The position numbers and the translations under genes were made by a program. A stretch of 27,743 bases of DNA from a virus. The stretch spans positions 1 to 27,743 of IMG/VR virus record IMGVR_UViG_3300031857_001086; one strand, written 5' to 3'. Shown here piece by piece: positions 15,019 to 20,968 of this stretch. The stretch's first letter is position 1, and every line of letters starts with the position of its first letter. The notes under the pieces are model-generated. The model was not told the origin of the DNA, did not search any database, and saw only the letters and a program-made list of their open reading frames with translations.

Positions 15019-15113
15019 ACCCCACCCGGCAACCAGCCCAGCACGGCCATGGCCACGAACGCCACACCCAGCACCGCACAACCCACCATCACCATCACGT
15101 CTTCTCGTTGCAT
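15015..15113 (-). CDS. 32-aa membrane microprotein, first gene of small-gene series
   Basis: ATG 15113 encodes MQREDVMVMVGCAVLGVAFV followed by AMAVLGWLPGGV, one transmembrane helix. The start has a good site (GGAG, seven bases upstream), and the stop forms ATGA with the next gene. It is the first gene behind the promoter at 15144-15173, so it would be the leading product of that transcript. Confidence 0.68.
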   Translation of the reverse strand: MQREDVMVMVGCAVLGVAFVAMAVLGWLPGGV

Positions 15114-15143
15114 CGTTTTCTCCGGTTTAGTTAAAGAAATATT

Positions 15144-15173
15144 ATTGTCTCAATCAAGTGATGATTCTGTCAA
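15144..15173 (-). promoter_or_regulatory. sigma70-type promoter for the small-gene operon
   Basis: On the minus strand TTGACA (15173-15168), an 18-bp spacer and GACAAT (15149-15144) precede the microprotein start at 15113 by about 31 bp. A short inverted repeat TGATT-gacag-AATCA overlaps the -35 box. The same -35, spacer length and -10 recur at 15905-15934. Confidence 0.6.
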
Positions 15174-15181
15174 TCACTTTT

Positions 15182-15865
15182 TTATGCCAGCTTCTCCAGC
15201 ACCCGCGACACCGTGACCGCCTGCCACTGGCCCTTCTTGCTGGGCGTCAGTACCCCCATGTCGTTCAAACGCTTCGCCGCCTCACGCAGACCGCCACCAG
15301 CAGCCACAGCCTCGCGCACCACGTCGGCCAACTCAGCAGCACGGCCATCGGCCTTTGCCTTGTTCGCAATCGCGGCCTTCTCCACACCCACCGCCGTGCC
15401 AGCCGCACCACGGAATCCACCGAGCTTCACGCCGCGCTCCTTGGCCTGCATTAGTGCGGCCTTCGTGCGCTCGCTGATCCGGCGTCTTTCAAACTCCGCA
15501 AACCCAGCCATCATGGTCAACTGCACCCGCCCGGTGCTGGTGGTCAGGTCCAGCTCCGGCAAATCACCAAACAAGATCGGCACGCCACTGTCGGCCAGCC
15601 CGAGGAGGAACTTGGCATCCCTCGCCAGCCGGTCCAGCTTGGCCACCACCAGCGTCCCCCCGATGTTCTTGCACAGCGTCATGGCCATGTGCAAGGCCTG
15701 TCGCTCGCAGTTGCCACCAGACTCCACCTCAGTGAACTCCTTCACCAAGCCCCAGCCACGGCTCGCCGCCATCTGCCGCACCACAGACCTCTGGTCGTCC
15801 AGCCCCAAGCCAGATCGGCCCTGCTCGTCAGTGCTCACCCGGTAGTACGCAACAACTCTTGACAT
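15182..15865 (-). CDS. resolvase/invertase-type serine recombinase
   Basis: A 227-residue protein with the full small serine-recombinase catalytic domain: AYYRVSTDEQGRSGLGLDDQ (R9 and nucleophile S11), LVVAKLDRLARDA (D78, R79, R82) and the E-helix region FAEFERRRISERTKAAL (122-138). Residues about 180-225 form a C-terminal helix-turn-helix DNA-binding part. The size fits resolvases and invertases, not large phage integrases. It probably cuts and rejoins DNA at a site nearby, perhaps the array upstream. ATG 15865 has GGAG seven bases upstream. Possible roles are genome-multimer resolution or inversion; integration is less likely. Confidence 0.9.
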   Translation of the reverse strand: MSRVVAYYRVSTDEQGRSGLGLDDQRSVVRQMAASRGWGLVKEFTEVESGGNCERQALHMAMTLCKNIGGTLVVAKLDRLARDAKFLLGLADSGVPILFGDLPELDLTTSTGRVQLTMMAGFAEFERRRISERTKAALMQAKERGVKLGGFRGAAGTAVGVEKAAIANKAKADGRAAELADVVREAVAAGGGLREAAKRLNDMGVLTPSKKGQWQAVTVSRVLEKLA

Positions 15866-15894
15866 CGGTTTCTCCGTTTAAAAAAAATTTTTTG

Positions 15895-15911
15895 TGACAA
15901 GGTGATTGTCA
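15895..15911. promoter_or_regulatory. inverted repeat TGACAA-5-TTGTCA overlapping promoter -10
   Basis: A perfect 6-bp inverted repeat with a 5-bp spacer (ggtga) covers the -10 element of the recombinase promoter. This is a typical operator position for a dimeric repressor, or alternatively a recombinase half-site pair. The binding protein is not known. Confidence 0.5.
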
Positions 15912-15934
15912 GGGGTGTAGGTGGTGGGTGTCAA
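15905..15934 (-). promoter_or_regulatory. sigma70-type promoter for the serine recombinase
   Basis: Minus-strand TTGACA (15934-15929), 18-bp spacer, GACAAT (15910-15905); the start codon follows about 40 bp later. It is identical in both boxes and spacing to the promoter at 15144-15173. A palindrome overlaps the -10. Confidence 0.55.
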
Positions 15935-16114
15935 TGGGGTATTTGCGAATAGGTGAAAAAATTTTTTTAAGGTGGTGTTGGCTCATTGGGTAATGAGTGA
16001 AAAATTTTTTTTAAGGGATTGAGGTATGTGGGATACCGCAGCTGCAGCCGCACCCGCCGCGCCGCGAAGGGGGGGGTCCAGCGCCAAAGCGGTCGAGATG
16101 GCCACCGCTGGGTT

Positions 16115-16152
16115 GTTACGCGACACACATCGTTCGTTGCGTGTGTTGTAAC
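16115..16152. other. interrupted inverted repeat (hairpin) behind terS
   Basis: GTTAC (16115-16119) plus GACACAC (16122-16128) can pair with GTGTGTT and GTAAC at 16141-16152, giving 12 pairs with a 2-nt bulge and a 12-nt loop. It lies 9 bp downstream of the small-terminase stop. There is no T-run, so it is not a normal terminator. It may belong to the regulatory or recombination region upstream of the recombinase gene. Confidence 0.45.
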
Positions 16153-16160
16153 ACCCCTGC

Positions 16161-16667
16161 TCACACGTCGATAACGGTGCTTGCTGGGCGTCTACGCAAG
16201 CTGTCCAGCGCCATGTCCCCAAGGTTCAGCGTGACTGTCGGCCCCTGCTTCTCGCCGTACACAGCCGGGTTCATCTTGCCAGCAAGCCACTTGCGGGCCT
16301 CGATGCGCAGCTTGGCCACCTGCGCCGTCTGCGGCTCTGCTTCGTCAGCAATCTGTAAGGTTTCGTCGGCCAGCGCGTCTGCCCCGGCCTCGCGTGCGCG
16401 TGAGTATGTCGATGCCCGTTCTGTACTCTTTTTGACCCAGCGGTCGAAGGCATCACTGGAAATGTCCAACAGCTCCAGCATTCGTTTCTTCGTCATCCCC
16501 CGAGCCACCATCTCGAACACGGCTAATTCGCCTCCTGCGGAGTGAATCGCTTTGTTGACCTTGGTCATCTCGAGCTTCTCAAGCTGCCCAGCCTCGGCCC
16601 GTTTCACGTGCTTCTGGACATGCGCCTCAACGAATGCCTCGTTTGAAGTCAATGCGTCTGTCGTCAT
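16161..16667 (-). CDS. terS: terminase small subunit (Sf6-like)
   Basis: A 168-residue protein. Residues about 48-80 form a helix-turn-helix (MVARGMTKKRMLELLDISSD, then FDRWVKKS). The remainder matches the Sf6-type small terminase pattern: SRAREAGADALADETLQIAD (89-108) and VAKLRIEARKWLAGKMNPAV (118-137) followed by YGEK. Such proteins recognise the packaging site as rings and hand the DNA to the large subunit. The gene overlaps the nuclease gene by ATGA. It is unusual here in lying 4.5 kb from terL with the early genes between them. Confidence 0.85.
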   Translation of the reverse strand: MTTDALTSNEAFVEAHVQKHVKRAEAGQLEKLEMTKVNKAIHSAGGELAVFEMVARGMTKKRMLELLDISSDAFDRWVKKSTERASTYSRAREAGADALADETLQIADEAEPQTAQVAKLRIEARKWLAGKMNPAVYGEKQGPTVTLNLGDMALDSLRRRPASTVIDV

Positions 16668-17026
16668 GCCAAGTACTCCTCAATCAATCGGTATGCGTCA
16701 TCCGCACCCCGTGCAACCAAACACAGATACCCTTCGGCGTTGAGCCGACCGGATATGTCCTTTTGGGCCGCACTCACGACCCCCTCAACCGTCTTCATCT
16801 CCACGAATAGCCCGTGAAACCCCCTAGAAGGCCGCAGGACGCACAGATCAGGCATACCCGCTAGTACCCCCTCACTTGCGAGCCTGACGCGCTCTGAGGC
16901 CGTTCTATCGCCTCCATTGGGTATTGCCGCAATGATAACCCCCGGATGGAAGGCGCGAACCTTTTGCACCACCTTCACCTGATCTTGGTGCTCTAAATAC
17001 TTTCGACCTCTTTTCACTCCCACCAT
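16664..17026 (-). CDS. VRR-NUC domain nuclease
   Basis: A 120-residue protein consisting almost wholly of a VRR-NUC fold of the PD-(D/E)xK superfamily: an N-terminal helix with E12, AAIPNGG (33-39), VLAGMPDL (54-61, D60), FVEMKT (74-79, E76 and K78) and Q88. These residues are the expected metal-binding and catalytic set. Stand-alone phage VRR-NUC proteins are thought to be structure-specific or Holliday-junction-type nucleases. Next to terS, it may process replication intermediates before packaging (inference). ATG 17026, inside the end of the upstream gene by 13 bp. Confidence 0.88.
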   Translation of the reverse strand: MVGVKRGRKYLEHQDQVKVVQKVRAFHPGVIIAAIPNGGDRTASERVRLASEGVLAGMPDLCVLRPSRGFHGLFVEMKTVEGVVSAAQKDISGRLNAEGYLCLVARGADDAYRLIEEYLA

Positions 17027-17355
17027 CCTGCACCCCCTTCTCGGTCACCGACCTTGCTGATCGCTGACGCGTCGCTGACGTCGCGGTAAAGGTTGCAGCG
17101 GTGCTTCAGGTCATCCGGGAAACACGGATGGTCGTTTGCTTGGCACACCCGCATCGTGTACTTAGCAGTCGCCCACCCCCGGTCAATGGTCACTATGTCA
17201 AACATCCACCGGTTGGCCTTATGGTTGACCCGCCTGATCTTTTCAAACTCATGCGCGGGCATCTGATGGACCATTTTTTCCTCCGTCCCCTCAGCACACG
17301 TTTTGCAGCTCACGCGGTCGTCGTCCACCCAGTTTTCGGTCACTTTTTGCATCAT
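17014..17355 (-). CDS. hypothetical Cys-containing protein
   Basis: With ATG 17355 (GAGG seven bases upstream) the protein has 113 residues. It has a C-x-x-C pair (VSCKTCAEG) near the N-terminus and a CQANDHPCFPDDLKHRC cluster towards the C-terminal half, so a zinc-bound structure is possible. The middle (KANRWMFDIVTIDRGWATAK) is strand-rich. It opens a short operon with the nuclease and terS. A GTG three bases upstream and another ATG three bases downstream are alternative starts. No family recognised. Confidence 0.65.
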   Translation of the reverse strand: MMQKVTENWVDDDRVSCKTCAEGTEEKMVHQMPAHEFEKIRRVNHKANRWMFDIVTIDRGWATAKYTMRVCQANDHPCFPDDLKHRCNLYRDVSDASAISKVGDREGGAGWWE

Positions 17356-17405
17356 CACTTTTCCTCACTTTTTCATGTTGCCTATTTTTTAAGCAAAACA
17401 CCCCA

Positions 17406-17457
17406 AAAGTTGAAGGGACGCCCCAAAGGGGTTTGGTCCCTTCGTCCCTTCAACTTT
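17406..17457. repeat. 15-bp perfect inverted repeat
   Basis: AAAGTTGAAGGGACG (17406-17420) and its exact complement CGTCCCTTCAACTTT (17443-17457), with a 22-bp spacer that contains a further CCCC-AAA-GGGG hairpin. Each arm contains one copy of the same 11-mer (CGTCCCTTCAA) that recurs as iterons at 17560-17621. Confidence 0.85.
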
Positions 17458-17460
17458 GCC

Positions 17461-17469
17461 TGTGGATAA
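17461..17469 (-). promoter_or_regulatory. DnaA box TTATCCACA
   Basis: The minus strand reads TTATCCACA, identical to the high-affinity consensus bound by the host initiator DnaA. It sits between the large inverted repeat and the hairpin, in the candidate origin. Confidence 0.65.
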
Positions 17470-17509
17470 CTTTTCCCATTTTGTAGGACCAAGGGCCACA
17501 TTCGCGCTG

Positions 17510-17540
17510 TCCAAATGGGGGCTAAGGCCCCCATATTGGA
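17510..17540. other. strong G/C hairpin in candidate origin
   Basis: TCCAA and ATGGGGGC pair with GCCCCCAT and TTGGA around a TAAG loop with one bulged A, 13 pairs in all. No T-run follows on either strand, so it is probably not an ordinary terminator. Origin cruciform or RNA-processing roles are open. Confidence 0.7.
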
Positions 17541-17559
17541 CCAGCTCTTCACGATAATG

Positions 17560-17621
17560 TCGAAGGGACCGTCCCCTCAACGTCCCCTCAACGTCCCCTC
17601 GTCCCCTCAACGTCCTGTCAA
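17560..17621. repeat. iteron cluster, 11-bp CGTCCCCTCAA units
   Basis: Direct copies at 17570-17580, 17581-17591, 17592-17599 (truncated), 17600-17610 and 17611-17621 (CGTCCTGTCAA), preceded by an inverted variant TCGAAGGGACC at 17560-17570. Further copies lie in the inverted repeat at 17410-17420 and 17443-17453. An 11-bp period places units on the same helical face. Confidence 0.8.
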
Positions 17622-17640
17622 GCACTTGGTGGACCATAAA

Positions 17641-19875
17641 TCAGCCCAACTTGACCCAGCCACTGGCCGGTGCATCTGGCGCGAATCTGGAGAAAACGGC
17701 GGTGCCAACCGCTCGTTTTACATCCCCTCTGGATGACCCCGGCACGTGCTCAAACACGTCATCCCAATGCAGCTGGTGGCAGGTCTTGTAGTCGCTCGGG
17801 ATGGTCCTTGATGCCGTCGATCCGCGCCGAATAATCACCCCCTCTGGGTGGTCATTGAGCACGGATTGGACGTAGGAACAGGCCTCATCGGCCTTGTCCA
17901 TGGCACGTTGAGATTGTTTTTCCTGTTTACTTTCTTCTGCGTTTTGTTGTCTGTCTGTCTTGGAGGACTCGGTGGGCGTCACGGTGATGCAGACCACATC
18001 TTGAAGTTTTCCGTACTTGGAGATGGTCACCTCATTGTTGACGTGGGTTTGGAATTTCAGTTCTGTGATCAGTGGCTGGTACCGCTTCTTGACCAGCGTC
18101 ATGAACCGCTCCTCTTGGTCGATGAAGAGGGTCGCCGTTAATGTTGCGTTGCCGGTCCATGCGGAGGCGCCACGGGCAGTGGCCGTGTCGTCACTTGTTG
18201 AGAGTGACTTGGCGGTGTGTGTGACGATGGCAATCGGCGTATTGAGCTTGGTAAAGAGGGTCTGCTTGATGCCCTCCATGTAGATGGCCACCTCGGAGTT
18301 GTTGTTCTCGTCCTCAATGTCGAAAGTCGCGGATGCCGTGTCGAGGATCAGGTACGGGCGCAGGGTATGGCCTTCATGTGTTGTCGTGTGCTTGAGGATG
18401 TTTTGTGTGAGCAGCAGGATGTCGGGCATCTCGGATCGGCGTGCCTCGACGACGTGGATCATCTCTTTGATTTGTTGTGGGTCGAGGTGGTGGTGCCGTG
18501 CGTAGCTGAAGAGGGAAAGCTGGACTTGGGAGACATCTTCCGTGACGTAGATCACCCGTCTGGGTGCCTCGGTGGAGAGGCTGCAGTCCTTCAGGGTGAA
18601 GCCCGCGATCACCATGGCCAGAGAGAGCATGGCGGTGGTCTTGCCCACACCGGGCTGGCCCGCGACGACCATCAAACTGTGGGCCAAGAAGTTGTCGATC
18701 AGGTAATCAATGGGGTGCAGGGTATTGAGGTCCAGATCGACCTCCTGCCAGATGGATGGCGGCTGGTCGGGCTGGGAGACAAATGGCTGGTTTATTTCTA
18801 ACGGGTCGGACAGGTCGATTAGTGCCGGGGCCGTCTTTTGGATGAAGCTGTTGAAGTCCTCGATGGCCGACTTCCGCTCCGTCTTGGTGGTGGGCGGGGT
18901 GTAGCCGTGGGCCTTCGCCAAGTGGAACAACGTGCCAAGGGAGGTGGCCCCGTTGGGCTTAAAGCTCTTCCAGTGGGCCTTGCAGTCCTCCTCGCCCTTG
19001 AACTCGGGCTGGGATGATGACCACTGCACCCACATCTGGTAGCCTGCGGCGCCAAACCCGTGTTGTAACGCCATGCCCATGTCGATCCACGTCTGGTAGT
19101 CGCCCTTGGCTATTGCGATGTAGGACAGTGCCTGCTGGGCCTTGTCCATGTCGTCCATGGGCCTTGGGCTGTACTCGATGGCCTGTGTTGTAACAGGCTG
19201 AATGGCCGGTGCTGGCTCTGGCGGGAAGATCACGTCGTCGGTGATGCCTGCTTTATGGAGCAGCTCGATCAGGCTGGTGATGGGCTTGACCTCGCCCTTG
19301 AGCTTGTCACCGGTGAGCATCACGCTCTTGCCTGCGCTGTTGGCAAGGCCAAAGATTTCGATCTCTTGGCTGTTGCCCAGCTTGATGCGCTTGGGTGCCG
19401 CCTCGTCGGCTGGCGACAGGAACATGATGTGGCCACCCTTCATGGAGTGGGACCGCTCGGTCAGCAGGTCCATGTCTCTGGCCAGCTCCAGCAGCTTGGC
19501 GATGCGTATGTCGCGGGGTGCTGTGCTGTTCTTGGTGTCGAGGTCAAGGATCACGAAGGCGTGGTCTTGGCCGTCGATCTGGGTGATGTAGGGCTGCTTC
19601 TGCAGCACCACGCCCCAGTAGGTGGCGTTGGAAGGTGGTGGCTCGTGGGCCAGCACGTCCTCGGTGTCGCACAGGTACTCTTGTGGGGTGTCGGCGCCCA
19701 CACCGGGGCCGGTAAGGCTCATGGGGCGCTTGGTGACCCTACCCCCTTGGGTGCTGACGTTAAAGCCGCAGAACCGTGCTGTGGGCACGGTGCGGGCTAT
19801 ATGTGCGGCGGCAGCGAGGGACAGCGCAGTCGTGTCTTGGGCTGGTAAAATTGACCCGCCACTTGTTTCATTCAT
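17641..19875 (-). CDS. primase-polymerase / hexameric helicase replication protein
   Basis: Using ATG 19875 (GGAG eight bases upstream; the ATG at 19950 has a poor site) the protein has 744 residues. An archaeo-eukaryotic-type PrimPol domain comes first: FVILDLDTK with D111 and D113, HSMKGGHIMF with H149, and EIEIF (171-175) before MLTGD. A PriCT-2-like domain covers about 245-325 (IDMGMALQHG, SLGTLFHLAKAHGY). The C-terminal helicase is RecA/RepA-like with Walker A AGQPGVGKTT (405-414), Walker B LILD (D512) and IVTHTAKS (550-557). Such proteins prime, and some also elongate, DNA while unwinding it. The candidate origin lies directly behind the gene. Confidence 0.88.
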   Translation of the reverse strand: MNETSGGSILPAQDTTALSLAAAAHIARTVPTARFCGFNVSTQGGRVTKRPMSLTGPGVGADTPQEYLCDTEDVLAHEPPPSNATYWGVVLQKQPYITQIDGQDHAFVILDLDTKNSTAPRDIRIAKLLELARDMDLLTERSHSMKGGHIMFLSPADEAAPKRIKLGNSQEIEIFGLANSAGKSVMLTGDKLKGEVKPITSLIELLHKAGITDDVIFPPEPAPAIQPVTTQAIEYSPRPMDDMDKAQQALSYIAIAKGDYQTWIDMGMALQHGFGAAGYQMWVQWSSSQPEFKGEEDCKAHWKSFKPNGATSLGTLFHLAKAHGYTPPTTKTERKSAIEDFNSFIQKTAPALIDLSDPLEINQPFVSQPDQPPSIWQEVDLDLNTLHPIDYLIDNFLAHSLMVVAGQPGVGKTTAMLSLAMVIAGFTLKDCSLSTEAPRRVIYVTEDVSQVQLSLFSYARHHHLDPQQIKEMIHVVEARRSEMPDILLLTQNILKHTTTHEGHTLRPYLILDTASATFDIEDENNNSEVAIYMEGIKQTLFTKLNTPIAIVTHTAKSLSTSDDTATARGASAWTGNATLTATLFIDQEERFMTLVKKRYQPLITELKFQTHVNNEVTISKYGKLQDVVCITVTPTESSKTDRQQNAEESKQEKQSQRAMDKADEACSYVQSVLNDHPEGVIIRRGSTASRTIPSDYKTCHQLHWDDVFEHVPGSSRGDVKRAVGTAVFSRFAPDAPASGWVKLG

Positions 19876-19950
19876 GAGTGGTTCTCCGGTTGAGTTGCTT
19901 GATGAACCCGTCCAGTTCGCGCTGGCCGGGTTCTTTTTTGGAGTGGCCAT
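19868..19950 (-). other. candidate 27-aa ORF needing -1 frameshift at A-AAA-AAG
   Basis: ATG 19950 starts MATPKK, and its fifth and sixth codons form the slippery heptamer A-AAA-AAG in the correct phase. A -1 slip continues as EPGQRELDGFIKQLNRRTTHE and stops at TGA 19868, overlapping the PrimPol start codon region (ATGAATGA). The unshifted frame is low-complexity (ASANWTGSSSNSTG) and fuses with PrimPol. Alternatively one A is missing from the assembled sequence. The ORF begins one base after the upstream stop. Confidence 0.35.
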
Positions 19951-19951
19951 T

Positions 19952-20968
19952 TTAGGCCTTGGACTTTTGGCGGGCCAAAGATTCTTCGGCCAGCTTGACC
20001 CCGATCAGCTCCTCGCTGATCTCGATGCCCAGCTTCTCAATGGCACTTGGACTCTTCAGGTCGAAGGCCTCTGGGTGGTCCTTGAGCGCCTCGATGGCCA
20101 ATCCTTCTGCCTTCCAAAAGCGCGTCTTGCGTCCGGGCTTGAGCGTCCAGCCCTCGATGGGCGTGGTCTTGATCTGCTGTTTTGCTGCGGCCTTGACGGC
20201 ATCGGCCCAGTTGCTGGCCATCTCGGCCAAGTCAAGCATCTCTGGGGTGACGGATGTATCGGGTGCGAAGTCCTTACGGGCGTTGTCCTGCACCTTGGTG
20301 CGCATGGACGGGCAGATGGTCTTGGCGCGGCAGTATTTGCACGCGTCGGGTGATGGGCTGGTGGGCGCATCAGGACTAAGGGCCAGCTCTGCAGCCGCCT
20401 TGAGGTCTTGCTCATGATCCAGCAGCTCCAAGCCGGACATCTCGTGAACCGAGTTGCCGACACCGGGCTGGAAGATAACCAGATGCACGTCGATGGTCTG
20501 CGGTGCTTTGAGCTGGCGCATGGCCCCGAGCGCATAGGTCATGAGCTGCTTGTTGTCCTTGGCGTCAACTGGGATGCGACCGGTCTTAAGATCAACGCAC
20601 GCAAGTGTGTTGCCCTCAACCAAGATGGCGTCAGCGGTGCCGCCAAGGGCGCGGTGGATGGGCTTCAGGCCTTCATCCACGTTGACCTCGATCAGCTTCT
20701 TGCGTGGTGCCTCAAAGTACCCATTGACGAAATCGGCGTACTGCTTGGCCATGGCGATGTAATCAGGGTCCACGTCCGGGTTGTCGATCTCCTCACCGCG
20801 CAGCAGCTTCTCGGCCAGCTCGTGGATGGCGGTGCCACGCTCCGCAGCAGGACCGGCTGGCTCGTAGGGCATCTGGCTTTCCAGACGCACGGAGCCGGGG
20901 CAGCGCATGATGCGATCAATGCGCGATGCCGACAGTCGGGCGTGTTTACGTTCAGTGTGTTGGGTCAT
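19952..20968 (-). CDS. DUF2800 / RecB-Cas4-like nuclease
   Basis: A 338-residue protein with the DUF2800 layout: HARLSASRIDRIMRCPGSVR at the N-terminus (C23), GTAIHELAEKLL (45-56), ALGGTADAI (107-115, D113), VDLKTGR (125-131, D126 and K128) and Q141, then a C-terminal C210-x2-C213-x5-C219 motif. C23 with the last three cysteines is the arrangement that binds an iron-sulphur cluster in Cas4/AddB-type nucleases. A role in end resection during recombination or replication is likely. Normal length. It precedes PrimPol, is preceded by a ribbon-helix-helix-like gene with ATGA overlap, and belongs to the operon of the promoter at 21709-21736. Confidence 0.88.
   Translation of the reverse strand: MTQHTERKHARLSASRIDRIMRCPGSVRLESQMPYEPAGPAAERGTAIHELAEKLLRGEEIDNPDVDPDYIAMAKQYADFVNGYFEAPRKKLIEVNVDEGLKPIHRALGGTADAILVEGNTLACVDLKTGRIPVDAKDNKQLMTYALGAMRQLKAPQTIDVHLVIFQPGVGNSVHEMSGLELLDHEQDLKAAAELALSPDAPTSPSPDACKYCRAKTICPSMRTKVQDNARKDFAPDTSVTPEMLDLAEMASNWADAVKAAAKQQIKTTPIEGWTLKPGRKTRFWKAEGLAIEALKDHPEAFDLKSPSAIEKLGIEISEELIGVKLAEESLARQKSKA

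Larger units (their letters stand above)
15880..16012. repeat. three A-tract/T-tract elements upstream of the recombinase
   Basis: Three elements of the form GT(G/C)A-A(5-8)T(6-8) lie with centres at 15887/15888, 15961/15962 and 16004/16005. The second and third are direct copies (GTGAAAAA...TTTTAAG) and the first is inverted. Centre distances of 74 and 43 bp are close to whole helical turns, so the DNA may be curved. Three sites next to a resolvase gene recall a res site. Confidence 0.6.
17359..17640. other. candidate replication origin (iterons, DnaA box, inverted repeats)
   Basis: A 282-bp stretch without a convincing gene contains, left to right, an AT-rich segment (17359-17412), a 15-bp inverted repeat (17406-17457), a perfect DnaA box (17461-17469), a strong hairpin (17510-17540) and a cluster of 11-bp repeats (17560-17621). 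It lies between the PrimPol-helicase gene and the following operon. The combination is what one expects of an iteron-type origin; this is an inference with no functional data. Confidence 0.6.

Noticed and set aside
15156-15186. Terminator AAGTGAT / ATCACTT followed by T-run on plus strand
   Set aside because: A stem and T-run exist for plus-strand RNA, but no plus-strand gene leads into it. The sequence is better explained as promoter and operator elements for the minus strand.
15182-15865. Phage integrase of the large serine type with attachment site
   Set aside because: At 227 residues it lacks the long zinc-ribbon/coiled-coil C-terminal region. It is a resolvase/invertase-size enzyme, and no attachment-site-like tRNA fragment was seen.
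15880-16012. A/T tracts as intrinsic terminators of terS
   Set aside because: No G/C hairpin directly precedes the T-runs on the minus strand. The nearest hairpin (16115-16152) is about 100 bp away.
17560-17621. Possible CRISPR array
   Set aside because: Units are only 11 bp, directly abutting, without unique spacers and with no cas genes.
17389-17637. Minus-strand frame of 82 codons through the iterons
   Set aside because: The frame consists largely of translated repeats and hairpins, with no ribosome site. The DNA repeats explain the region better.
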